Shown: positions 7,077-12,815, counted from the stretch's first letter. The stretch is DNA of 34,556 bases from Clostridia bacterium (GCA_017411435.1 JAFQQD010000012.1:1-34556), one strand, 5' to 3'. Notes: a model not told the origin generated them from the sequence alone. Translations and numbers: made by a program.

Positions 7077-7253
7077 CTTTTTGTTTTACACCTCTATAAA
7101 AAACGGCGAAAAACGGCGAAAAACGACACGAAACTTTGTCAAAACTTTGTCAAAGCCATAAGCACTATAAAATTTTCATTGTTTTTTTCATTGTAATCGC
7201 AGCGGGAAATTTTGTCAAGAGAAAAATTTAAGCAGATGCTTGAAACATCTGCT

Positions 7254-8318
7254 TTATGCTCGGAAACGGGTTTCCATATAAGTGTCGATAGTTGATATTG
7301 CTTGTGCCGTAACTTCTTCATCGAACTCGGTGTAAATATTCATAGTTGTTTGAATGTCTGCGTGTCTTAAAAGACGCTGTGCGGTTTTTACATCCACGCC
7401 TGCTTTATATAAAAGTTTAGCGTAGGCGTGACGCAGTTGGTGATTTGTGAAGTTGTGACCTATGGCTCTGGTGTATTTGGTCATTCTTTTTCTTATTTGT
7501 GTAACAGTAAGAGGTTTTTCTCCACCAAAGATGAAATCATCGGGGGACATATCTTTTACCATATCATAGAGAAGGGGTTTCAAAATAGAGAGAATTGGAA
7601 CATCAAGTTCGCTATTTGTGCTTTTTCCAGTATCTTTCAGATGGGGTTGGTTGTTGATAAACTCCACGCTGTGAAGAAAGTGAATTGTATCGTTTTCAAA
7701 GTCAATTGCCTTTTTCTGAACTGCATCGAGTTCTCCGCGGCGGTAACCGGTACAGAGGAGCATCATCGGCCACATACCAAACTCAACAATCGTTGCGTTT
7801 TCCACGATGGTATCAATAATAAAGTCATCGGGAGAAATGCGTTTCCCTTTTTTGGCAGTTCTGGGGACTTTTAATGTTCTGCGGTAGTCGGTAACTTGCA
7901 GTCCGTGGAAAAGACCATATGCAAGCACCATACCGAACACGGTTCTTACCTTATACACAGAAGAATAACTATATTTTTTGCGTCCTAAATCATCAAGAAG
8001 CCCCTGTACTGCTTCAGGAGTGATTTCTTCTAAATCCATATCATAAAATGGCTTCAGGTGTTTTAGGGCAGTTGTATAACTCTCCATAGATTTATAACCT
8101 ACGCTTGCTTCGTGTTCTTCGAGCATTTTCTCGGCGAGGGATAGAAAATTATGTCGCTCGTGATGAAGTCGCTTCTCAAAGGCAATACGCTGATTTAAGA
8201 TATCTTTTTCGGCACGCTTGTCAGTTGATTCAGAACTGTAGAATGTTTTTGGCTTGGATAATCCATCTATTCTGAATGTCTGCATCGCTCTGCCGTCTTT
8301 TCGGCGAGTTATTCCCAT
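7254..8318 (-). CDS. int: Site-specific tyrosine integrase
   Basis: A 354-residue tyrosine recombinase: arm-binding N-terminus (~1-60), SAM-like core-binding domain (~60-150), catalytic domain (~165-345). Catalytic residues visible: R193 (GYRRGEL), H293 and R296 (HQLRHAY), H319 (LLRHADIQTT), and the nucleophile Y329 (MNIYTEF). It lies next to the tRNA-Lys attP core. The ATG at 8318 is preceded by GAAAGGAG; the upstream in-frame start at 8351 lacks such a site. That ribosome-binding site is buried in a perfect 9-bp hairpin and faces a predicted antisense RNA, so integrase synthesis appears to be RNA-controlled. Transcription may also enter from the NYN gene upstream. Confidence 0.95.
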   Translation of the reverse strand: MGITRRKDGRAMQTFRIDGLSKPKTFYSSESTDKRAEKDILNQRIAFEKRLHHERHNFLSLAEKMLEEHEASVGYKSMESYTTALKHLKPFYDMDLEEITPEAVQGLLDDLGRKKYSYSSVYKVRTVFGMVLAYGLFHGLQVTDYRRTLKVPRTAKKGKRISPDDFIIDTIVENATIVEFGMWPMMLLCTGYRRGELDAVQKKAIDFENDTIHFLHSVEFINNQPHLKDTGKSTNSELDVPILSILKPLLYDMVKDMSPDDFIFGGEKPLTVTQIRKRMTKYTRAIGHNFTNHQLRHAYAKLLYKAGVDVKTAQRLLRHADIQTTMNIYTEFDEEVTAQAISTIDTYMETRFRA

Positions 8319-8325
8319 AAAAAAT

Positions 8326-8406
8326 ACACTCCTTTCAAAAAATGGTTGCAAAACCCCAAGGAGTGTAATATAATAACATTAGCGATATGTTGAGGAACAC
8401 TCCTTG
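8326..8406 (-). promoter_or_regulatory. Three-part attenuator leader of the integrase
   Basis: On the minus strand, A (8397-8406, CAAGGAGTGT) is perfectly complementary to B (8358-8366, ACACTCCTT, plus G). B is perfectly complementary to C (8326-8334, AAGGAGTGT), the integrase Shine-Dalgarno. B-C is followed by ATTTTTTATG. A-B and B-C pairing exclude each other, the classic arrangement of an antisense-driven attenuator or translational switch. Confidence 0.65.
8346..8374 (+). promoter_or_regulatory. Opposing promoter in the integrase leader
   Basis: TTGCAA (8346-8351), 17-base spacer, TATAAT (8369-8374) on the plus strand. It fires away from and antisense to the integrase leader, with a terminator about 65 bases downstream and no gene between. 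Confidence 0.65.
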
Positions 8407-8447
8407 ACGTTGCCCTATGGTGTTGGTAGCACTGTAGGGCTTTTTTA
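8381..8447 (+). ncRNA. Predicted antisense RNA 2 (~67 nt) against integrase
   Basis: It runs from the TATAAT box to a terminator GCCCTA (8412-8417)/TAGGGC (8435-8440), with an inner GTG/CAC pair and TTTTTT. It contains ACACTCCTT (8397-8405), perfectly complementary to the integrase Shine-Dalgarno and to segment A of the leader. It could act in cis on read-through NYN-int mRNA. It could also act in trans on the gene at 6477, whose leader carries AAGGAGTGTA. Confidence 0.6.
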
Positions 8448-8452
8448 TTTAG

Positions 8453-9169
8453 TTAATTATCTATCACAGTTTGTTGTGCCTTTTTGGGGGCAGTTTTCGC
8501 CTTTTTGGGAACTTTTTTATATTCATAGGTTTTGTTTCGCAATCCGTCTATGTGTTCCATCAAATCATCGTTTATATGAGACCCCATAGAATCAAGGATG
8601 AAATCTACACCTTCTCTGCGAGCAAGTTTCGCAGCAGGAACAAAATCACTATCTCCGGCAATAAGTATAATTTGGTCGACCTGCTTTTTCAGAGCCATAG
8701 TCGAAATATCAAGTCCTAATTTCATATCAACACTTTTTTGTTTCATATTCAACTCGAAATCTGATTCGGTTAACTGTGACACATCAGTAGTGCCGTTAAG
8801 AAGTTTACGAGTTGCTTCGGAGGAGAGAGAATATTGTGCTTCATTGTCTGACAACCGCCCAAGTCTTACTGCGAATTTTCGCCTTTTCTTGAGAAATCTC
8901 AAAAAATCATTGGACCATTTATATGAGGGGCTTTTCCTTAAATCAACATTTTTCTTAGTTAGGGGATGAAAAATGTTCTTATTAGATGCAGGACAATCAT
9001 AATAAAAAATTCTATATAAATAAATTTCTGCATCGTGTTCTTTGAGGTGGAGTTTACAATACTCTTCGAGCTCATCAGCTCTTTCTTGGGGAGACTTATC
9101 TCCGAATATGTTCTTCGCTTTTTTCCTATAAAAGCCACCATCAACCAAAATAGCAGTTCTTATAACCAT
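8453..9169 (-). CDS. NYN-domain (LabA/DUF88-like) PIN-type nuclease
   Basis: A 238-residue protein. The NYN (PIN-fold) signature is visible: AILVDGGF (D10), SVDMKLGLDI (D148, D154) and LIAGDSDFVPA (D173, D175), followed by GVDFILDSMG. The C-terminal ~25 residues are Lys/Ala-rich and probably flexible. NYN proteins are metal-dependent ribonucleases or related RNA-binding proteins; several occur as phage cargo and in defence contexts. AAAGGAG lies 8 bases before the ATG. It has its own near-consensus promoter with a palindrome at the start site and a long hairpin in the leader. It lies in the lysogeny block upstream of integrase. A role in host defence or RNA turnover is inference. Confidence 0.85.
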   Translation of the reverse strand: MVIRTAILVDGGFYRKKAKNIFGDKSPQERADELEEYCKLHLKEHDAEIYLYRIFYYDCPASNKNIFHPLTKKNVDLRKSPSYKWSNDFLRFLKKRRKFAVRLGRLSDNEAQYSLSSEATRKLLNGTTDVSQLTESDFELNMKQKSVDMKLGLDISTMALKKQVDQIILIAGDSDFVPAAKLARREGVDFILDSMGSHINDDLMEHIDGLRNKTYEYKKVPKKAKTAPKKAQQTVIDN

Positions 9170-9197
9170 ATTAAATTCTCCTTTGTAGAAATATAAA

Positions 9198-9247
9198 GCC
9201 CATAGCCTCGTTACTTCCCGTATGGTGGGAGAACTATCGCTATGGGC
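9198..9247 (-). promoter_or_regulatory. Large hairpin in the NYN leader
   Basis: A perfect 9-bp outer stem (GCCCATAGC at 9198-9206, GCTATGGGC at 9239-9247) encloses an inner TTCCC/GGGAG stem. It ends about 30 bases before the NYN start codon and has no U run. It is more likely a protective or regulatory 5' UTR structure than a terminator. Confidence 0.6.
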
Positions 9248-9257
9248 ATGTTAAACT

Positions 9258-9310
9258 GTGTAAACTCATGTCTACACTTATATATTATGCCATAAACGAT
9301 AAAAAGTCAA
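9258..9310 (-). promoter_or_regulatory. NYN promoter with operator-like palindrome
   Basis: On the minus strand TTGACT (9305-9310), 17-base spacer, TAATAT (9282-9287). The expected start site falls in GTGTAAACTCATGTCTACAC (9258-9277), two 8-base arms with one mismatch around a 4-base centre, a plausible repressor site. Confidence 0.7.
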
Positions 9311-9325
9311 CCCTTTTCAATAATT

Positions 9326-9502
9326 TTATTTTGTGCAGTCGGCCATACCGAGCAAGGGAACCTTTATTTCTTTGCACTTGCTGGTCGGATAAACATTAGT
9401 GCATTTTTTAAGAAGTTCATCTATTTCTTCATTGCTCATTTTGGAAAATGGAGCACATACAGATTTTTGGGGTTTTGATTTTTTAGTATTGGATGTTGTC
9501 AT
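9326..9502 (-). CDS. Small cysteine-containing protein of the lysogeny block
   Basis: A 58-residue protein (MTTSNTKKSKPQKSVCAPFS at the start, later MSNEEIDELLKKCTNVY and three further or nearby Cys). I do not recognise it. AAGGAG lies about 8 bases before the ATG at 9502; the upstream alternative start at 9529 lies within the flanking structured element. It sits between that element and the NYN gene. The basic N-terminus and Cys content could suit nucleic-acid or metal binding, but no motif is diagnostic. Confidence 0.6.
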   Translation of the reverse strand: MTTSNTKKSKPQKSVCAPFSKMSNEEIDELLKKCTNVYPTSKCKEIKVPLLGMADCTK

Positions 9503-9525
9503 AATCAGTAGTCTCCTTTTATTGA

Positions 9526-9796
9526 GCACACGGGCGTAGAACCCCGTATGCCTTAAATTTGTAAAATTTGCACACTTTTCATTTGTCGTCCGTAGAAGGC
9601 GTCAGCCTATCTTCGTCCTCCGCATAAAAATTGCACTAAATTTTATGCATTTAAGGTCGAAGAGTTTTAAGATAGACAATTTTCGGTTAAGACAAGTAAA
9701 ATTCCGCAGAGAATACTTTCGTATTTTCAAGGAGTTTTACGTAGTATTAGCCAAAATTGGCATCTTAAAACCATACTGAGTTCAACTCCCGTGTGC
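9526..9796 (-). ncRNA. Highly structured 271-base element, candidate ncRNA
   Basis: The region fills the whole gap between the repressor stop and the next gene's ribosome-binding site. It is closed by a perfect 9-bp helix: GCACACGGG (9526-9534) with CCCGTGTGC (9788-9796). Inside are GTATG/CATAC (9546-9550 with 9772-9776), CTATCTT/AAGATAG (9607-9613 with 9669-9675) around an 8-bp GCATAAAA/TTTTATGC hairpin (9622-9648), a GTAAAATTCC/GGAGTTTTAC helix (9696-9740) capped by AATAC-GAAA-GTATT (GNRA loop on the minus strand), and GCCAA/TTGGC (9750-9761). No convincing gene lies in it. The GNRA loop and gene direction favour a minus-strand RNA. It matches no class I recognise. Confidence 0.6.
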
Positions 9797-10420
9797 TTAA
9801 AATTCAACTCTGCACTCTACAACCTTACCAACAACTTCAATCTTTGTGTCCTTCAGGTTGTATGTTTGTACTTCGTGTTTAGGATTAAATGACTGAGGGA
9901 CAAGATGAACAATATCGCCCTCCTGCTTGAACCTTTTTACAGTCGCTTCGTCGTTATTGACTCTGACAACGGCGATTTCTCCGTTTTCAACGATGCTCTG
10001 AACTCTGACAATAATCAGGTTGCCGTCATTTATCTGGGCAGCGGTCATACTGTCTCCCTTTACCCTGAGAGCAAAGTATTCTGCACCGCCGTTACGGTCG
10101 GTATAGGTATAGCCCTCGATGTTGTCTTCTGCATATAAAGGAAGGCCTGCGGCTATTTGTCCCAATATAAGTATATCGTGAACTTTGGGATTGTATGGAG
10201 TTACTGAGGATGAATTTACTGAAGGCCACCCCATAAGATAAGAAGGAGATACATCAAAAATATTGGCAAGTTTTTCAATATTCCCTATTGGAATGTTTGT
10301 AACAATATTCTTTTCATATTTAAAGATGGTTTGTGTTGCTATACCTAATTTTTCAGCTATATCTGTTTGTGTTAATCCGCTTTTTTCTCGTAGATATTTT
10401 ATTCGGTCTCCTATAGTCAC
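9797..10420 (-). CDS. CI/LexA-like phage repressor (HTH + S24 peptidase)
   Basis: A 207-residue protein. An N-terminal HTH_3 domain (GDRIKYLREKSGLTQTDIAE) is followed by a peptidase S24 domain with an autocleavage site at about A91-G92 (GQIAAGLPLY), S124 (VKGDSM) and K162 (ATVKRF). This is the SOS-cleavable architecture of lambda CI. The GTG at 10420 was chosen because AAGGCGG lies 8 bases upstream; a GTG at 10429 overlaps that site and a TTG at 10459 has none. It is the first gene of the leftward lysogeny block. ACAAATGAAATTTGT just upstream (10456-10470) is a possible operator. Confidence 0.92.
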   Translation of the reverse strand: MTIGDRIKYLREKSGLTQTDIAEKLGIATQTIFKYEKNIVTNIPIGNIEKLANIFDVSPSYLMGWPSVNSSSVTPYNPKVHDILILGQIAAGLPLYAEDNIEGYTYTDRNGGAEYFALRVKGDSMTAAQINDGNLIIVRVQSIVENGEIAVVRVNNDEATVKRFKQEGDIVHLVPQSFNPKHEVQTYNLKDTKIEVVGKVVECRVEF

Positions 10421-10452
10421 TATGTTCACCGCCTTAATTTGTAAATGTCTGC

Positions 10453-10481
10453 TTGACAAATGAAATTTGTTGTGGTAGTAT
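10453..10481 (+). promoter_or_regulatory. Rightward promoter of the control-region small RNA
   Basis: TTGACA (10453-10458), 17-base spacer, TAGTAT (10476-10481). The palindrome ACAAATGAAATTTGT (10456-10470) overlaps the -35 and spacer and may be a repressor site. Only a small RNA-sized interval precedes the terminator at 10544-10583. Confidence 0.75.
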
Positions 10482-10487
10482 GAGTGT

Positions 10488-10583
10488 AGAAAAGGAACGG
10501 CTTTGACGTTCCGCAGTAGTTTTTCTTAAAAAATTATATTTTTAATAGTCGACCATTGTGCGAGAATGGGCGACTATTTTTTT
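10488..10583 (+). ncRNA. Predicted small RNA converging on a toxin-like micro-ORF (~95 nt)
   Basis: Bounded by the promoter at 10453 and the terminator at 10544-10583. Its 5' region forms GGAACG...CGTTCC (10495-10513). It shares the terminator region with the oppositely transcribed micro-ORF mRNA, and GGAAC and TTGAC elements recur as direct repeats near the 5' ends of both units. This is the organisation of Fst/par-type antitoxin RNAs. No ORF with a ribosome-binding site is seen in it. Confidence 0.6.
10544..10583. terminator. Bidirectional terminator in the control region
   Basis: AATAGTCG pairs with CGACTATT and CCATT with AATGG, with a T run on the plus side and an A/T-rich run (TTAAAAATATAATTTTTT) on the minus side. 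It can end both the small RNA and the opposing micro-ORF mRNA. Confidence 0.85.
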
Positions 10584-10636
10584 ATGTTCAAAATAATAAT
10601 TGTTATAAGTATTGTAAAACAAATTATTTCTTCCAC
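10574..10636 (-). CDS. Toxin-like hydrophobic micro-ORF 1 (20 aa)
   Basis: GTG start, with AAGGAGG exactly 8 bases upstream. The peptide is MEEIICFTIL followed by ITIIILNIKK: one membrane-spanning stretch with a Lys-rich end. It closely resembles the 22-residue peptide at 25838-25906. Its 5' UTR can fold so that ACACC pairs with GGTGT of the Shine-Dalgarno. Its mRNA would converge on a small RNA from 10453 and share the bidirectional terminator. These are hallmarks of type I toxins (Fst, holin-like toxins), though the sequence is too short for a firm family call. Confidence 0.6.
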   Translation of the reverse strand: MEEIICFTILITIIILNIKK

Positions 10637-10683
10637 AATCAACACCTCCTTTCCGAAGGTGTCGGAACAGTCGCCACCATTCC

Positions 10684-10726
10684 TTGACTACAATACGAAA
10701 ATAACATATAAAGTTAAAAAAGTCAA
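10684..10726. promoter_or_regulatory. Overlapping face-to-face promoters
   Basis: Minus strand: TTGACT (10721-10726), 17-base spacer, TATTTT (10698-10703) with an extended TG; it would transcribe the micro-ORF at 10574-10636. Plus strand: TTGACT (10684-10689), 17-base spacer, TATAAA (10707-10712), reading toward the early genes. The two cannot be occupied together, which could build a switch. Confidence 0.55.
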
Positions 10727-10765
10727 TAGAAAAAACTTCAAAAGTAAAAATATTTTTCAAAAATG

Positions 10766-10812
10766 ACTTGACAAGTTAAAACTCGCGTGCTATTATTGAC
10801 TTGAAAAGTTAA
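10766..10812 (+). promoter_or_regulatory. Early rightward promoter with two operators
   Basis: TTGACA (10768-10773), 17-base spacer, TATTAT (10791-10796). The sequence ACTTGANAAGTTAA occurs at 10766-10779, covering the -35, and at 10799-10812, covering the start site, 33 bp apart (about three helical turns). A third copy lies at 11515-11528. AAGGGGG and the first early ATG follow directly. Confidence 0.85.
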
Positions 10813-10824
10813 GGGGGCGAAAAA

Positions 10825-11031
10825 ATGAAACCTAAAGAAATTACCTGGAATGAAGGCGAGTTGATGACTAGGCAATTTGCTCTATCAACGGTAGAGTATA
10901 TGTTACAGTTTTGCAGGTTGGTATATTTTCAACCTAAAATAAAACCGTTTAACGGGCAGGTTGACTTTGCAGCAACCTGTAAGCGATTAAACGGACTGAA
11001 GGAGTTTATTGAAAATAATGTTAGGGAGTAA
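10825..11031 (+). CDS. Early hypothetical protein
   Basis: A 68-residue protein beginning MKPKEITWNEGELMTRQFAL and ending LNGLKEFIENNVRE. It is the first gene after the operator-controlled early promoter, with AAGGGGG a few bases before the ATG. No family recognised. Its last 11 bases overlap the opposing zinc-finger-like gene (11021-11248). Position suggests a regulatory or host-takeover role (inference). Confidence 0.65.
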   Translation: MKPKEITWNEGELMTRQFALSTVEYMLQFCRLVYFQPKIKPFNGQVDFAATCKRLNGLKEFIENNVRE

Positions 11032-11248
11032 TTGGTTGTGCATAAGATTGCATAGTAGGGTCTTTTCTCGACATTTTAAAAAGACTGCTAACACAATAAG
11101 TACATTGTGGAAGACCATTCATATTATCACAACCACGGCAAGGGGATGGAAGATAGGAGCCATCTTCTTGTAGTGCTAATTGGATTGTCATGTCGTAGAC
11201 CTCTCCAAAATCTCTTGGACAGTTAACTTTGTATGTGATTTCCTTCAT
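11021..11248 (-). CDS. Small zinc-binding-like protein
   Basis: A 75-residue protein with a CRGCDNMNGLPQCTYC segment, i.e. two CxxC pairs that could hold one zinc. The N-terminus is MKEITYKVNCPRDFGEVYDM. GAAAGGAGG lies 7 bases upstream of the ATG. It is transcribed against the early operon. Function unknown; similar short Cys proteins are common in clostridial phages and mobile elements. Confidence 0.7.
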   Translation of the reverse strand: MKEITYKVNCPRDFGEVYDMTIQLALQEDGSYLPSPCRGCDNMNGLPQCTYCVSSLFKMSRKDPTMQSYAQPITP

Positions 11249-11313
11249 AAATTAAACCTCCTTTCAGGGAGATTATAACATAATAGGAAAATAAACACAA
11301 GGAGGTGGAAAAG

Positions 11314-11520
11314 ATGGTAGATGTAAATCTTCTGAAAAGTGAATATGTAAAGCAAGGATACACTCAGAGAACATTCTGTAAGAAAATTGAAATGGCAGAA
11401 TCCACATTTTCAAGACGCTTAAAGCGAGGGGATTTTAAGACTGAAGAAGCAGGTAGAATAATTGATGTATTAAATTTAGCAAAACCAGAAAAAATTTTTT
11501 TTGCAAAGAAATTAACTTGA
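11314..11520 (+). CDS. Cro-like HTH regulator (DUF739-like)
   Basis: A 68-residue protein (MVDVNLLKSEYVKQGYTQRT, then FCKKIEMAESTFSRRLKRG and TEEAGRIIDVLNL) typical of small phage HTH proteins. AAGGAGG is 8 bases before the ATG. A perfect palindrome TTAACTTGATAAGTTAA (11512-11528) spans its stop codon and matches the operators at the early promoter. It is thus a good candidate for the protein that binds ACTTGANAAGTTAA. Confidence 0.75.
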   Translation: MVDVNLLKSEYVKQGYTQRTFCKKIEMAESTFSRRLKRGDFKTEEAGRIIDVLNLAKPEKIFFAKKLT

Positions 11521-11528
11521 TAAGTTAA
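11512..11528. promoter_or_regulatory. Third ACTTGANAAGTTAA operator
   Basis: TTAACTT-GAT-AAGTTAA, 7-bp perfect arms, the most symmetric of the three copies. It overlaps the end of the Cro-like gene and precedes the 44-residue gene; no good promoter is seen around it. Confidence 0.7.
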
Positions 11529-11553
11529 AATGAAAGAAAGGAGGTTGTTAAAA

Positions 11554-11688
11554 ATGAAAAACAAGCAAGATTGTATGGATGCGTTATTAAAAAAATTCGA
11601 AGAACTATCAAAAACTAAAAAGAAGTCTGGTCGTTATAGAGAAGATGTACTGTTAATGATGGAAATTTACAAAACATTATTCGGCTAA
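11554..11688 (+). CDS. Hypothetical 44-residue protein
   Basis: MKNKQDCMDALLKKFEELSK, then TKKKSGRYREDVLLMMEIYKT. GGAGG precedes the ATG by 8 bases. Predicted helical and basic. Its last 12 bases overlap the opposing gene at 11677. No family recognised. Confidence 0.6.
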   Translation: MKNKQDCMDALLKKFEELSKTKKKSGRYREDVLLMMEIYKTLFG

Positions 11689-11841
11689 ACCATCATTAAT
11701 TTTGTTTAGAATAGCATTATAATATTCCGCTATAGTTTCAGCATTACTAATGTTGGATTCGGGGCGATAACTTTCGATGTTAATGAGCCCCTTGTCAATA
11801 GCTTTTAATGTGAGTTCTAAAGCAACTTGAAGTATATCCAT
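11677..11841 (-). CDS. Hypothetical 54-residue protein
   Basis: MDILQVALELTLKAIDKGLI, then NIESYRPESNISNAETIAEY and YNAILNKINDGLAE. AAGGAGG is 7 bases before the ATG and is itself part of a CCACC/GGTGG hairpin, so translation may be damped. Helical, no family recognised. Converges on the 44-residue gene. Confidence 0.6.
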   Translation of the reverse strand: MDILQVALELTLKAIDKGLINIESYRPESNISNAETIAEYYNAILNKINDGLAE

Positions 11842-11930
11842 ATTTCCACCTCCTTTCGGTGGATAACGACCAGACTAATCACAATTATAACACGGGTATA
11901 TATGGAAAATCAAATTAGGAGGTGATTTGA

Positions 11931-12122
11931 TTGCTTTTTGGGGAAAAGAACGATGGTGGATTAGAACTGCATCTGAACCCAGAGGAACGTAAGCTCCTCT
12001 ACGAAGCACTTCGCCATTATTCAGCTTATGGGAAGAATGAGAACTACATTATAGAGCAGATGGTGAGCATTTGTGAAATTATGAATGTCTTAAGTCTTCC
12101 CGAATTCGATAAAAGTACATAA
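11931..12122 (+). CDS. Hypothetical 63-residue protein (TTG start)
   Basis: Begins at TTG with AGGAGG 7 bases upstream and no better start. Sequence MLFGEKNDGGLELHLNPEER and LLYEALRHYSAYGKNENYII suggests a short beta-then-helical fold; similar 'LxLxxEExxLLxxAL' proteins are frequent in clostridial phages. Unknown function. Confidence 0.6.
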   Translation: MLFGEKNDGGLELHLNPEERKLLYEALRHYSAYGKNENYIIEQMVSICEIMNVLSLPEFDKST

Positions 12123-12217
12123 AAAAAGACGGTGCAGCAGAAGCTACAACCGTCACATAAAATTGCAAGTAAATTATAACACAGAATTTATTAAAAATCA
12201 ATAGGAGGAATTTTATT

Positions 12218-12391
12218 ATGGAAAAAAATATGAAACTTAAGCAGGCAAGAGATGTTATCCTTGCTTATCTGATGAAGGAAGACTTTACTCTGGAAGAGTG
12301 TGACAAGGTATTTGAGATGTGTGTTGATGAAATCAACGCAGCGGTTAAGAGGCAGAAGTTTGTCGAGATTAAAAAGGAAGGCGAAGAATAA
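12218..12391 (+). CDS. Hypothetical 57-residue protein
   Basis: MEKNMKLKQARDVILAYLMK, then EDFTLEECDKVFEMCVDEIN, acidic and helical. AGGAGG lies 9 bases before the ATG. Its stop overlaps the next start (TAATG), so the two are translated as a coupled pair. No family recognised. Confidence 0.65.
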   Translation: MEKNMKLKQARDVILAYLMKEDFTLEECDKVFEMCVDEINAAVKRQKFVEIKKEGEE

Positions 12392-12633
12392 TGTCAAGAG
12401 AGTATGACGGAATTCGTGAGTTGGTTGCGCAGCAGGTGGAAAGACTTGAAAAACTTTTTCCCGGAAGAAATCACTTGTGGCAGAAAGATATTGTCGAGGC
12501 CTTTGGTGTGTCGAGTGAGTTTGTTCGTTCCCGCTACGGAATTGGAAGAGAGGGAATAGACCTTATAAGTTTTGCATGGCTTCTCGCGAGGCTTGCCTGC
12601 AGAATAGAAAAGCGTGCGGAGGTATCGGCATGA
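12391..12633 (+). CDS. Hypothetical early protein with HTH-like segment
   Basis: An 80-residue protein. The segment LWQKDIVEAFGVSSEFVRSR reads like a helix-turn-helix, so DNA binding is possible. It overlaps the previous stop (TAATG) and the next start (ATGA), inside a tightly coupled run of early genes from 12218 to 12988. Confidence 0.65.
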   Translation: MSREYDGIRELVAQQVERLEKLFPGRNHLWQKDIVEAFGVSSEFVRSRYGIGREGIDLISFAWLLARLACRIEKRAEVSA

Positions 12634-12815
12634 GACAAGCATTGAAATACATATGGATTTTTGCGTGCTTTTTATTTCTGCATTGGGTGGCGGAAACGAC
12701 AGCTGTAGCCTGGACTGATTGTATTATCCACTTCCTTCTGATGGGGTATCTTATCAAGGATGATGTGCTGGAACTGTGGCACGAAGTTATGTGCGAGGAG
12801 GCGGAGGAAGTATGA
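12630..12815 (+). CDS. Small two-helix membrane protein
   Basis: A 61-residue protein with two likely membrane segments: IWIFACFLFLHWVA and CIIHFLLMGYLI. The ATG at 12630 overlaps the previous stop (ATGA), favouring it over an upstream start at 12576. It is far from the lysis genes, so a holin role is unlikely; superinfection exclusion or host modification is possible but speculative. Confidence 0.6.
   Translation: MRQALKYIWIFACFLFLHWVAETTAVAWTDCIIHFLLMGYLIKDDVLELWHEVMCEEAEEV

Larger units (their letters stand above)
6925..7217. promoter_or_regulatory. Candidate integrase arm-binding sites around attP
   Basis: TTTGTCA occurs in the same orientation at 6925, 6936, 7135, 7146 and 7211. The two pairs flank the tRNA-derived core on opposite sides and both have an 11-bp repeat spacing, about one helical turn. 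That is the expected geometry of arm-type sites for a tyrosine recombinase. A 10-bp tandem repeat (AAAAACGGCG at 7099 and 7109, partial at 7119) lies beside the right pair. Confidence 0.55.

Noticed and set aside
8404-8589. Plus-strand 61-residue frame opposite the NYN gene
   Set aside because: It begins inside the predicted antisense RNA terminator and lies opposite a well-supported NYN gene; no ribosome-binding site.
9526-9796. Retron or diversity-generating element
   Set aside because: The closing inverted repeat is reminiscent of retron RNA, but there is no reverse transcriptase and no template/variable repeat pair in the window.
12129-12155. GACGGT/ACCGTC hairpin as terminator
   Set aside because: The stem is only 6 bp with a 15-base loop and no T run; not listed as a feature.
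12630-12815. Second holin
   Set aside because: Two membrane helices, but it lies in the early operon far from lysis genes and lacks holin-like termini.
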